This document shows, in pieces, positions 7,697 through 15,239 of a DNA stretch of 31,968 nucleotides. The DNA comes from JAJKJG01 sp036386395 (GTDB taxonomy: Bacteria; Pseudomonadota; Alphaproteobacteria; Rhizobiales; Beijerinckiaceae). The notes under the pieces are model-generated. The model did not search any database, had not been told where the DNA came from, and worked only from the letters and a program-made list of their open reading frames with translations. The position numbers and the translations under genes are program-made. The stretch spans positions 1-31,968 of the forward strand of contig DASVVU010000298.1 of assembly GCA_036386395.1 (NCBI GenBank), in the 5' to 3' direction. The first letter of the stretch is position 1, and every line of letters begins with the position of its first letter.

Positions 7697-8593
7697 ATGG
7701 GTTGGCTTTGGGAGAGCGAGCGCGAGGAGCGGCCCCGCAGGTCGGGGCTGAAGTTCATGGCGCTCGGCGGTCTCGCGGCCGTCGCCGGAGCCGCCGGCTT
7801 CTTCCTCATCGGCAGCAAGGGGCCCGATCCCGCCGCGCCGGCTGTCGCGGCGCAGCTCGACTGCGCGTCGCCGCGCAACGCATGGCGCGCCGCCTGCCGG
7901 CCGGCGACCGCCGAAGCGTCCATGCCGGCTGTGTCCGAAACGGCCGAGGAAGCCCCGAAGGCGACCGGTGCCCTCTTCCCCAAGACGACCGCCAAGGCGG
8001 CCCCGGCCAGGACGGCGCGGGCCTCCTCGAAACCCGCAAAGCCGGATGTCGTTGCGCCGGAGACGGCACAGAAGCCGTTGGAGGAAGCCTCGCGCGCCGA
8101 GCCCGAGGAGCAGCCTCTTCCGGCCCGCACGACCGCAGTACTGGATAATCGACCCAAGGCGGAGCCGGCCGCCCCGCCGCGACCCGAGCCTTGGGTGGTC
8201 CAAAAGGCCTCGGCGCCGCCGCAAGCCGCGCCCGAGCGCATCGCGCGCCCCCCGCGCCGCGAGCCCGCGGCCGCGGAACGCGCAGCCGAGGAGCCGGCGA
8301 GGCTCGCGCGCCATCGCGCGAAGCCTGTCGTCGCGGCCCGCGCCGAGCCGCCCCGGCCGACGCCGCAGGCGATGAAGCCCGCGCCCGAGAGCAGGCCGGC
8401 ACACCCGCGCGTCCGCGACACGGGCGAAGGCTTCGCCGGCTTCCGCCGGCCCGGCGCGGAGACCGTCGCTCTGTCGGATGGGCGCCGCGTGTTCGTCGAG
8501 CGCGGCCCCCGCGAGGCGTTCGCTGCCGGACGCGACGCCTACCGGGCGTCGCAGTGGAAGGTCACCACGTATCGCGATCCTATCGATTGGTAA
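7697..8593 (+). CDS. Unidentified membrane-anchored Ala/Pro-rich protein
   Basis: Not recognised. ATG 7697 is preferred because GGAGGGAG lies 3-10 nt before it; a GTG 12 nt upstream is in frame but would place that Shine-Dalgarno sequence inside the gene. The 298-residue product has a charged N-terminus (WESEREERPRRSG), one transmembrane helix at about 18-37 (FMALGGLAAVAGAAGFFLIG), two early cysteines, then about 170 residues of low-complexity Ala/Pro/Lys/Arg/Glu sequence, and a short conserved-looking C-terminus (GFAGFRRPGAETVALSDG ... QWKVTTYRDPIDW). This suggests an inner membrane anchor, a flexible periplasmic spacer and a small terminal domain, as in TonB-like or envelope-spanning proteins, though no TonB motif is present. 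It precedes ccmI by 91 bp on the same strand; whether it belongs to that operon is unknown. Confidence 0.6.
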   Translation: MGWLWESEREERPRRSGLKFMALGGLAAVAGAAGFFLIGSKGPDPAAPAVAAQLDCASPRNAWRAACRPATAEASMPAVSETAEEAPKATGALFPKTTAKAAPARTARASSKPAKPDVVAPETAQKPLEEASRAEPEEQPLPARTTAVLDNRPKAEPAAPPRPEPWVVQKASAPPQAAPERIARPPRREPAAAERAAEEPARLARHRAKPVVAARAEPPRPTPQAMKPAPESRPAHPRVRDTGEGFAGFRRPGAETVALSDGRRVFVERGPREAFAAGRDAYRASQWKVTTYRDPIDW

Positions 8594-8684
8594 GCGGGCC
8601 TGCCCTTACGGGAGAGTCCTTACGCGTCACCGTGTCGCCCGCTCCCGCCATCGCCAAGAGCCGCGTCGCGGTAGATAAAACCGC

Positions 8685-9809
8685 ATGGCGATCTGGGTGG
8701 TTTTCGCGCTGATGACGGGGGCGGCCGTGCTCGCCGTCCTGTGGCCGCTGTCGCGCCCGCCCGCCCGCCCCGCCGAGGAGCGCGTCGAGACGAAGTTCTA
8801 CCGCGACCAGATCGCCGAGATCGACCGCGACGTGGAGCGCGGCCTCCTCTCGGCCGTGGAGGCCGAGGCTGCGCGAACCGAGGCCGGACGGCGGCTCCTG
8901 CGGGCGACCGTGGCGCGCTCCGCCGCTGGCGATGCCATGGGCGAGCCGGCGCTGCGCCGGAGGCGCGCCGTGTCGGCGATCGCGCTCTCCGTCGTGCCGC
9001 TCATTGCGCTCGCGATCTACGGCGCCTACGGCTCGCCCCAGCTCCCGTCGCAGCCCCTGTCGGCGCGCCTGCAAGCCCAGCCCGAGCGGATCGACGTCGC
9101 GGCGGCGGTCGCCAGGATCGAGGCGCATCTCGCGGCCCGTCCGGACGACGGGCGCGGATGGGAGGTCGTCGCGCCTGTCTACGCCCGCACCGGCCGTTTC
9201 GACGACGCCGCCAGGGCCTATGCGGCGGCGATCCGCCTCCTCGGCGAGACCGCGCCGCGGCTGACGAGCTACGGCGAGGCTCTCGTCGGCGCCAAGGACG
9301 GTGTCGTTCCGGCCGACGCCCGCGCTGCCTTCGAGAAGGCGCTGACGCACGATCCGGCGGACCCGAAGGCGCTCTTCTATCTCGCCGAGGCTGCCGGGCA
9401 GGATGGCGATCCCGTAAAGGCGCTCGGCTACTATGCCGATCTCATGGCGCGCTCGCCCGCCGACGCGCCGTGGCTGCCGCTCGTCCGCGAGCGCATGGCG
9501 AAGCTGCCGGGCGGCACGACGGCACAAGCCGCCGCGGCCGAGACAGTCGCGGCGCTGCCCGCGCCCGACCGCGAGGTCGCCATTCGCGGCATGGTCGAGG
9601 GGCTCGCGGCGCGGCTCGAATCGGCCGGCGGCTCCCCCGACGAGTGGACGCGGCTCGTGCGCTCCTACGCGGTGCTCGGCGAGCGCGACAAGGCAAGGTC
9701 CGCCCTCGACAAGGCGCGCCAGGCCGTCGCCGAGAACGCGCCGCGGCGGGAGGGCCTCGACGCCCTCGCCCGCGAGCTCGGCCTCGACGGCCTCGAGGCG
9801 AAGCGATGA
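8685..9809 (+). CDS. ccmI: Cytochrome c maturation protein CcmI
   Basis: The protein has 374 residues. The N-terminus has transmembrane helix 1 (about 1-22) followed by the family signature KFYRDQIAEIDRDVERGLLS (CcmI 'vYrdQLaEierd...G.i...e') in the cytoplasm or inter-membrane loop, then transmembrane helix 2 (about 95-114, VSAIALSVVPLIALAIYGAY). The remaining 250 residues are TPR-like helical pairs (PDDGRGWEVVAPVYARTGRF, PADPKALFYLAEAAGQDGD, and others). CcmI binds apocytochrome c and hands it to the CcmF/CcmH ligation complex. It opens the operon; its stop overlaps the ccmE start (ATGA). Confidence 0.93.
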   Translation: MAIWVVFALMTGAAVLAVLWPLSRPPARPAEERVETKFYRDQIAEIDRDVERGLLSAVEAEAARTEAGRRLLRATVARSAAGDAMGEPALRRRRAVSAIALSVVPLIALAIYGAYGSPQLPSQPLSARLQAQPERIDVAAAVARIEAHLAARPDDGRGWEVVAPVYARTGRFDDAARAYAAAIRLLGETAPRLTSYGEALVGAKDGVVPADARAAFEKALTHDPADPKALFYLAEAAGQDGDPVKALGYYADLMARSPADAPWLPLVRERMAKLPGGTTAQAAAAETVAALPAPDREVAIRGMVEGLAARLESAGGSPDEWTRLVRSYAVLGERDKARSALDKARQAVAENAPRREGLDALARELGLDGLEAKR

Positions 9810-10258
9810 CGCGCAAAGGGCGCCGCCTCGCCATGATCGCGACCGCGCTCGGCGTGCTCGCCGTGGCCCTCGGCCTCGTACTCTACGCCATGCGCGACTC
9901 GATCGTGTTCTTCCACGCGCCCGCCGACGTCGAGGCGAAGGGCGTCCAGCCCGGCACGCGCTTCCGCCTCGGCGGGCTCGTCAAGGAAGGCTCGATCCGG
10001 CGGGGCGAGAACCAGCAGGTCTCGTTCGAGGTGGTCGACGCCAAGAGCGCGATCCCGGTGCGCTACCAGGGCCTCCTGCCGGACCTGTTCCGCGAAGGCC
10101 AGGGCGTCGTCGCCGAGGGCGTGCTCGAAGCCTCCGGCACCTTCCGGGCCGACACCGTGCTCGCCCGCCACGACGAGACCTACATGCCCCGCGAGGTCGC
10201 CGACGCCCTCAAGGCGCAGGGGCACTGGCAGGGCGAGAAGCCGCAGGCAAAGCGATGA
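9806..10258 (+). CDS. ccmE: Haem chaperone CcmE
   Basis: The protein has 150 residues: an N-terminal anchor (about 8-28, LAMIATALGVLAVALGLVLYA) and a periplasmic OB-fold. Conserved blocks are FFHAPADV, FRLGGLVKEGS, VRYQGLLPDLFREGQGVVAEG and the haem-binding motif VLARHDETYMP, in which His122 is the residue that forms the covalent bond to haem. CcmE receives haem from CcmABCD and delivers it to CcmF. ATG 9806 overlaps the ccmI stop by 4 bp, so expression is coupled. The length is usual for the family. The tail is basic and poorly conserved. Confidence 0.97.
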   Translation: MTRKGRRLAMIATALGVLAVALGLVLYAMRDSIVFFHAPADVEAKGVQPGTRFRLGGLVKEGSIRRGENQQVSFEVVDAKSAIPVRYQGLLPDLFREGQGVVAEGVLEASGTFRADTVLARHDETYMPREVADALKAQGHWQGEKPQAKR

Positions 10259-10271
10259 TGACGGCTGCCCC

Positions 10272-12254
10272 ATGCTGATCGAAGCCGGGCACTTTGCCCT
10301 CGCGCTGGCGCTCGGGCTCTCCCTCGTCCAGCTCGCCGTGCCGCTGTGGGGCACACGGGCGAACGATCCCGTGCTGATGGGGGTCGCCGCGCCCGTGGCG
10401 CTCGCCGTGCTCGCCTGCGTCGCCTTCGCGTTCGCGGCGCTGACCTACGCCTACGCGACATCCGACTTCTCGCTCCTCAACGTCGTCGAGAACTCGCACT
10501 CGGCGAAGCCCTTCATCTACAAGCTCACCGGCGTGTGGGGGAACCACGAGGGCTCGATGCTCCTGTGGGTCCTGATCCTGACGCTGTTCGGCGGCGTCGT
10601 GGCGCTCGCCCGCGACAGCGTGCCGGCGCGGCTGCGGGCGAACACGCTTGCGGCGCAGGCTGCGGTCACGACCGCGTTCCTGCTCTTCATCCTCGTCGCC
10701 TCGAACCCGTTCGCGCGGTTGAACCCGGCGCCGTTCGAGGGCCAGGACCTCAACCCGGTCCTTCAGGACCCCGGCCTCGCGATCCACCCGCCGCTCCTCT
10801 ACATCGGCTACGTCGGGTTCTCGATCTCCTTCGCCTTCGCCATGGCCGCGCTGATCGACGGGCGCATCGACGCCGTCTGGGCCAGGGCCGTGCGGCCCTG
10901 GACGTTAGCTGCCTGGTGCTTCCTGACGCTCGGCATCGCCATGGGCTCGTACTGGGCTTATTACGAGCTCGGCTGGGGGGGCTGGTGGTTCTGGGACCCG
11001 GTCGAGAACGCCTCGCTCATGCCGTGGCTCGCCGGCACCGCGCTCCTCCACTCGACGGTCGTGATGGAGAAGCGCGAGGCTCTCAAGGTTTGGACCATCC
11101 TTCTCGCGATCCTGACCTTCTCGCTCTCGCTCCTCGGCACCTTCCTGGTGCGCTCGGGCGTGCTGACCTCCGTGCACGCCTTCGCGGTCGACCCCGCCCG
11201 CGGCGTCTTCATCCTCGCGATCCTCACGATCTTCATCGGCGGCTCGCTGACCCTTTTCGCGGTCCGCGCGCCGGTCTTAAGGCAGGGCGGCGTCTTCGCC
11301 CCCGTCTCGCGCGAGGGCGCGCTCGTCCTCAACAACCTCTTCCTCGCGTCCGCCTGCGCGACGGTGTTCGTCGGCACGCTCTATCCGCTGGCGCTCGAGG
11401 CGCTGACGGGCACGAAGATCTCGGTCGGCGCGCCGTTCTTCAACGCGACCTTCCTGCCCCTCGTCGCACCGCTCCTGCTCCTCCTCCCCTTCGGCCAGAC
11501 CATGGCCTGGAAGCGCGGCGATCTTTTGGGAGTCGCCCAGCGGCTCTACTGGGTCATGGGCGCCGCAATCGTCGTGGCGCTGGTCTTGATCGCGGTGCGC
11601 AGCGGCGGCCCGGTGCTGGCGCCGCTCGGCGTCGCCCTCGGCGCTTATCTCATCCTCGGCTCGCTCAACGAGATCGTCACCCGCTCCTGGATCCGCGGGA
11701 AGCCCCTCGCGAACGCGTTCCATCGCGCCCGCGGCCTGCCGCGCTCGACCTGGGGCACGGCCTTCGCCCACGCCGGCGTCGGCGTCACCGTGATCGGCAT
11801 CGCGGCCTCGGCCTGGAGCGTCGAGACCATCGCGACCGTGCGCCCCGGCGGGCGCATCGCCGCCGGCCCTTACGCGGTGCGCCTCGACGGCGTCGTGCCG
11901 CGCACCGGACCGAACTACCGCGAGGAGGTCGCACGCCTCACCGTGTTCCATGGCGACGCCGAGGTCGGCTCGCTCGAGACCGAAAAGCGCGTCTACACCA
12001 CCCGCGGCACGCCGACGACGGAAGCCGGCATCATGACGGTCGGTCTCGTCTCCCAGGTCTACGCGAGCTTCGGCGAGCGCCAGGAGGACGGCTCGATCGG
12101 CCTGCGCCTGTTCTACAAGCCCCTCGTGCTGCTGATCTGGCTCGGCGCCGTCGTCATGGCCTTCGGCGGCGCCGTCTCCCTCACCGACCGCCGCTTCCGC
12201 ATTGGCGCCCCGGCACGGGCGAGAGCCGCGCCCATCGCCGTGCCTGCGGAGTAA
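10272..12254 (+). CDS. ccmF: Haem lyase subunit CcmF
   Basis: The protein has 660 residues and is a polytopic inner membrane protein with about 14-15 helices. The tryptophan-rich WWD signature is at residues 235-242 (WGGWWFWD), followed by PVENASLMPWL, the haem-handling periplasmic loop. Other hallmarks are the HNIVEN-like FSLLNVVENSHSAKP with KPFIYKLTGVWGNHEGSML, QDPGLAIHPPLLYIGYVG, and the C-terminal periplasmic domain from about residue 520 (TVRPGGRIAAGPY) before a final helix. CcmF transfers haem from CcmE to the CxxCH motif of apocytochrome c together with CcmH and CcmI. The gene starts 13 nt after ccmE. Confidence 0.97.
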   Translation: MLIEAGHFALALALGLSLVQLAVPLWGTRANDPVLMGVAAPVALAVLACVAFAFAALTYAYATSDFSLLNVVENSHSAKPFIYKLTGVWGNHEGSMLLWVLILTLFGGVVALARDSVPARLRANTLAAQAAVTTAFLLFILVASNPFARLNPAPFEGQDLNPVLQDPGLAIHPPLLYIGYVGFSISFAFAMAALIDGRIDAVWARAVRPWTLAAWCFLTLGIAMGSYWAYYELGWGGWWFWDPVENASLMPWLAGTALLHSTVVMEKREALKVWTILLAILTFSLSLLGTFLVRSGVLTSVHAFAVDPARGVFILAILTIFIGGSLTLFAVRAPVLRQGGVFAPVSREGALVLNNLFLASACATVFVGTLYPLALEALTGTKISVGAPFFNATFLPLVAPLLLLLPFGQTMAWKRGDLLGVAQRLYWVMGAAIVVALVLIAVRSGGPVLAPLGVALGAYLILGSLNEIVTRSWIRGKPLANAFHRARGLPRSTWGTAFAHAGVGVTVIGIAASAWSVETIATVRPGGRIAAGPYAVRLDGVVPRTGPNYREEVARLTVFHGDAEVGSLETEKRVYTTRGTPTTEAGIMTVGLVSQVYASFGERQEDGSIGLRLFYKPLVLLIWLGAVVMAFGGAVSLTDRRFRIGAPARARAAPIAVPAE

Positions 12255-12258
12255 GGCC

Positions 12259-12732
12259 ATGCGTTTGGCCGCAGTCGCCGCGCTCCTGCTCGCGCTCACC
12301 GCCCCCGCCCGCGCGGTCCAGCCCGACGAGATCCTGCCGGACCCCGCCCTTGAGCGGCGCGCCCGCGCCATCTCGGCGGACCTGCGCTGCCTCGTCTGCC
12401 AGAATCAGTCCATCGACGAGTCCGACGCGCCGCTCGCCCGGGACCTGCGCATCCTCGTGCGCGAGCGCCTTAAAAGCGGCGACGGCGACGCCGCGGTGCG
12501 CGACTTCGTCGTGCAGCGCTATGGCGACTTCGTGCTGCTGCGCCCCCGCTTCGCCCTCCACACGGCGCTCCTCTGGCTCGCCCCGGCGCTCGCGCTCGGC
12601 CTCGGCGCCCTCGGCCTCGTCCTGGCACTTCAACGGCGCCGTGTCGCGGCGTCCGCCCCCCTGACGCCGGAGGAGGAGGCGGCCCTCGCGCGGGCCCTCC
12701 AAGCCGATGGCGCTCCCCTTCCGAAAAGTTAA
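12259..12732 (+). CDS. ccmH: Cytochrome c maturation thioreductase CcmH
   Basis: The protein has 157 residues from ATG 12259, 4 nt after ccmF; an upstream extension in frame lies inside ccmF and is not needed. Signal peptide AALLLALTAPARA, then a periplasmic helical domain with the redox motif LRCLVCQNQS (Cys44 and Cys47), followed by VRERLKSGDGDAAVRDFVVQRYGDFVLLRP, and one transmembrane helix (about 100-120). CcmH reduces the apocytochrome CxxCH disulfide or holds the apoprotein for CcmF. The C-terminus has no TPR domain, as expected where CcmI is a separate gene. ccmG and ccmABCD are not in the window and must be elsewhere, a usual situation in this order. Confidence 0.95.
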   Translation: MRLAAVAALLLALTAPARAVQPDEILPDPALERRARAISADLRCLVCQNQSIDESDAPLARDLRILVRERLKSGDGDAAVRDFVVQRYGDFVLLRPRFALHTALLWLAPALALGLGALGLVLALQRRRVAASAPLTPEEEAALARALQADGAPLPKS

Positions 12733-12870
12733 AAAGAATTCATGCGCCGGCGACCCCGCCGTAAGGGGGGCCGCCTTAAACGTCGGGCTTGATCCTTCCG
12801 GCCCCCCTGGCCCGGAGGGACCGCGTAAGGCGCCGGGCCACCATCAGTCGCCCCCCAGCCGGTTCGGCGT

Positions 12871-12885
12871 CCTGCCTGCGGCAGG
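12871..12885. other. Intergenic hairpin between ccmH and the response regulator
   Basis: CCTGCC-TGC-GGCAGG forms a perfect 6-bp stem with a 3-nt loop in the 213-bp gap 12733-12945. A second, looser palindrome (TCCGG...CCGGA) lies near 12797-12816. Neither has a T-tract. They may end the ccm transcript in a factor-dependent way or be regulatory; no other gene is seen in the gap. Confidence 0.4.
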
Positions 12886-12945
12886 TCGGACATCCTCCAC
12901 GTCCGGCCTGCCGTCTGTTTTGGTTTGGCCCTATGCTGGCGCCCC

Positions 12946-13641
12946 ATGCGGATTCTCATCATCGAGGACGACCGCGAGGCGGCGTCCTACCTCGTAAAAG
13001 CCTTCCGGGAAGCCGGCCACGTGGCGGACCACGCCGCCGACGGGCTCGACGGCTACGCCATGGCTCGCGAGGCTTCTTATGACGTCCTCGTCGTCGACCG
13101 CATGCTGCCGAAGCTCGACGGCCTCTCCCTCATCCGGTCGCTGCGCGAGCAGGGCGTCGACACGCCCGTGCTCATCCTCTCGGCCCTCGGCCAGGTCGAC
13201 GACCGGGTGAAGGGCCTGCGCGCCGGCGGCGACGACTATCTCCCCAAGCCCTACGCCTTCTCAGAGCTCCTCGCCCGGGTCGAGGTGCTGGTGCGCCGCC
13301 GCGCGGCCTCCTCGTCGAGCGAGCCGACGGCTTATCGCGTTGCCGATCTCGAGCTCGACCGGCTTTCGCATCGCGTGACCCGGGGCGGAACCGAGATCGT
13401 GCTCCAGCCCCGCGAGTTCCGCCTCCTCGAATACTTGATGAAGAACGCAGGCCAGGTCGTGACCCGCACCATGCTCCTCGAGCACGTGTGGGACTACCAC
13501 TTCGACCCGCAGACCAACGTCATCGACGTGCACGTCTCGCGGCTGAGGTCGAAGATCGACAAGGGCTTCGAGCGCCCCTTCATCCACACCATCCGCGGCG
13601 CCGGCTACATGGTCCGCGACAGCGGAGGGGCGAAGGCGTGA
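12946..13641 (+). CDS. OmpR-family response regulator
   Basis: The protein has 231 residues from ATG 12946; an in-frame TTG seven codons earlier is less likely. The receiver domain has Asp8/Asp9 (IIEDDREAA), phospho-acceptor Asp51 in LVVDRMLPKLDGL, Ser in LILSALG and Lys in DDYLPKPYAF. The C-terminal winged helix (about 130-228) has IVLQPREFRLLEYLMKNAGQ, NVIDVHVSRLRSKID and IHTIRGAGYMVRD. It belongs to the group often found between the ccm operon (plus degP) and glnE in Hyphomicrobiales; here no degP lies between. Its stop overlaps the kinase start (GTGA), so the two are made together. Confidence 0.93.
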   Translation: MRILIIEDDREAASYLVKAFREAGHVADHAADGLDGYAMAREASYDVLVVDRMLPKLDGLSLIRSLREQGVDTPVLILSALGQVDDRVKGLRAGGDDYLPKPYAFSELLARVEVLVRRRAASSSSEPTAYRVADLELDRLSHRVTRGGTEIVLQPREFRLLEYLMKNAGQVVTRTMLLEHVWDYHFDPQTNVIDVHVSRLRSKIDKGFERPFIHTIRGAGYMVRDSGGAKA

Positions 13642-15167
13642 GCGCCCTCGGCAAGCTCCTGCGCTCGACGGCGTTCCGCCTGCTCCTCGCCTATCTCCTC
13701 GTCTTCACGGTCTTCGCCTTCTTCACCATCGGCTACGTCGCCTGGAACGCCGGGCGCGTGCTCGACGACCAGATCGTCGGCACGATCGAGGCGGAGATCA
13801 CCGGCCTTTCCGAGCAGTACCGCCTCGGGGGGCTGCGCCGCCTCGTCGCCATCGTCGAGCGCCGGGCGCGGCAGCCCGGCGCGTCGCTCTACCTCCTCAC
13901 GACACCCGCCGGCGAGCGCATCGCCGGCAACGTAGACGAGCTTCCCTCCGAGGTCGCGACGCGGCCGAGCCAGGCGAACGCGCGGCCCTGCATCGGCGTG
14001 ACGCCCGACTGCCTCTACCGCGAGACGCCTTACGGCCGCACCGGCGACCCGGACACGGTCTCGCACGAGGCGATCGTGCGCGTGTTCACCCTCGCCGGCG
14101 GCTTCCGCCTCCTCGTCGGGCGCGACGTGGAGGAGCGGGCGCGCCTGCGCGAGGTGATCCGCCGCGCCTTCGGCTGGTCGCTGCTCCTCGTAGGCGCCCT
14201 CGGGCTGCTGGGCGGCTGGTTCGTGACCCGCCGCGTCTTGAAGCGCGTCGACGACATGACCGAAACGACGCGCACCATCATGGCGGGCGACCTCGGCGGG
14301 CGCCTCGGCGTGCGCGGCTCCGGCGACGAGTTCGACCGTCTCGCGCAGAACCTCAACGCCATGCTCGACCGCATCGGCGAGCTCATGACCGGCATGCGCG
14401 AGGTCTCGGACAACATCGCCCACGACCTCAAGACGCCGCTCACCCGCCTGCGCAACAAGGCCGACGAGGCCCTGCGCAACGCGAAGTCGCCGGAGGAGCT
14501 GCGCGCCGCCCTCGACGCCACGATCGAGGAGAGCGACAACCTCATCCGCATCTTCAACGCCCTCCTGATGATCGCCCGCCTCGAGGCCGGCAACGCCGGC
14601 GAGACGCTGTCGGATTTCGACGCCGCCGAGGTCGCCCGCGGCGTCGCCGAGCTCTATGAGGCGGTCGCTGAGGAGGCCGGCGTGCCCCTCGAGGTCGCGG
14701 TCGAGCCCGACCTGCCGGTCCGCGGCAACCGCGAGCTTCTCGGGCAGGCCGTCGCGAATCTTCTGGACAACGCCCTCAAATACGGCCGTCCGGCGGACCG
14801 CGCCGCCGCCCCGCGCGTGAGCGTCTCGGCCGGAAAGAGCAGCATGGACGGCGGTCGCTGCGTCACGATCGCGGTCGCGGACCGCGGCCCCGGCATCCCC
14901 GAGAGCGAACGCGGGCGCGTGACCGAGCGCTTCGTGCGCCTCGAAAGCGCCCGCTCCCGCCCCGGCTTCGGCTTAGGCCTCAGCCTTGCCGCCGCCGTCG
15001 CGCGCCTGCACGGCGGGGCGCTGCGCCTCGAGGACAACGCCCCGGGCCTGCGAGCGGTGCTGGAGCTGCCGCTTTCACCTCTCCCGGAGGGAGGAGTCGA
15101 GACGGCGTCAGCCGTCCGGGTGAGGGGAGCGGCCGCGGGGCTTGAGCCCTCTGCCCGGACGCCGTAA
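13638..15167 (+). CDS. Sensor histidine kinase with repeat-derived C-terminus
   Basis: The protein has 509 residues from GTG 13638, which overlaps the regulator stop; the frame is open further upstream but that part is a shadow of the regulator. Transmembrane helix 1 (about 13-35), periplasmic domain (about 36-178) with a Cys pair (Cys118 and Cys125 in RPCIGVTPDCLYR), transmembrane helix 2 (about 179-196), HAMP, H-box with His262 in NIAHDLKTPLTRLRNKAD, N-box VANLLDNALKYG, ADRGPGIPESE, and a shortened G2 box PGFGLGLSLAAAVARLHGG. The catalytic core ends at AVLELPL; the last 30 or so residues (SPLPEGGVETASAV...) are encoded by the palindromic repeat at 15076-15215, so they are probably a recent extension. 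Confidence 0.92.
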   Translation: MSALGKLLRSTAFRLLLAYLLVFTVFAFFTIGYVAWNAGRVLDDQIVGTIEAEITGLSEQYRLGGLRRLVAIVERRARQPGASLYLLTTPAGERIAGNVDELPSEVATRPSQANARPCIGVTPDCLYRETPYGRTGDPDTVSHEAIVRVFTLAGGFRLLVGRDVEERARLREVIRRAFGWSLLLVGALGLLGGWFVTRRVLKRVDDMTETTRTIMAGDLGGRLGVRGSGDEFDRLAQNLNAMLDRIGELMTGMREVSDNIAHDLKTPLTRLRNKADEALRNAKSPEELRAALDATIEESDNLIRIFNALLMIARLEAGNAGETLSDFDAAEVARGVAELYEAVAEEAGVPLEVAVEPDLPVRGNRELLGQAVANLLDNALKYGRPADRAAAPRVSVSAGKSSMDGGRCVTIAVADRGPGIPESERGRVTERFVRLESARSRPGFGLGLSLAAAVARLHGGALRLEDNAPGLRAVLELPLSPLPEGGVETASAVRVRGAAAGLEPSARTP

Positions 15168-15215
15168 CCCCTCACCCGGTCGCTTCGCGACTCGGCCTCT
15201 CCCTCCGGGAGAGGC
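15076..15215. repeat. Palindromic intergenic repeat, copy B
   Basis: About 140 bp, beginning CACCTCTCCCGGAGGGAGG and ending CCTCCGGGAGAGGCG, again with inverted ends. It has the same inner order as copy A at 2688-2812: GTCGAG-ACGG..CCGT, GTGAGGGG, then CCCTCACCCGGTCGC-TTCG-CGA and the closing arm. The left 92 bp lie inside the upstream kinase gene and supply its last codons and stop; the right part is intergenic and ends 25 bp before glnE. Mobilisation into the kinase 3' end is the simplest reading. Confidence 0.8.
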
Positions 15216-15239
15216 GGGCGCCGCCGCGGGACATCACGG

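Noticed and set aside
10346..12664. 772-codon frame overlapping ccmF and ccmH
   Set aside because: Shadow frame; the overlapped genes have intact WWD and CxxC motifs and proper membrane segments.
12255..12945. Missing ccmG and degP as an unusual deletion
   Set aside because: In Hyphomicrobiales ccmG is usually with ccmABC elsewhere, and degP position varies; absence here is not informative from one window.
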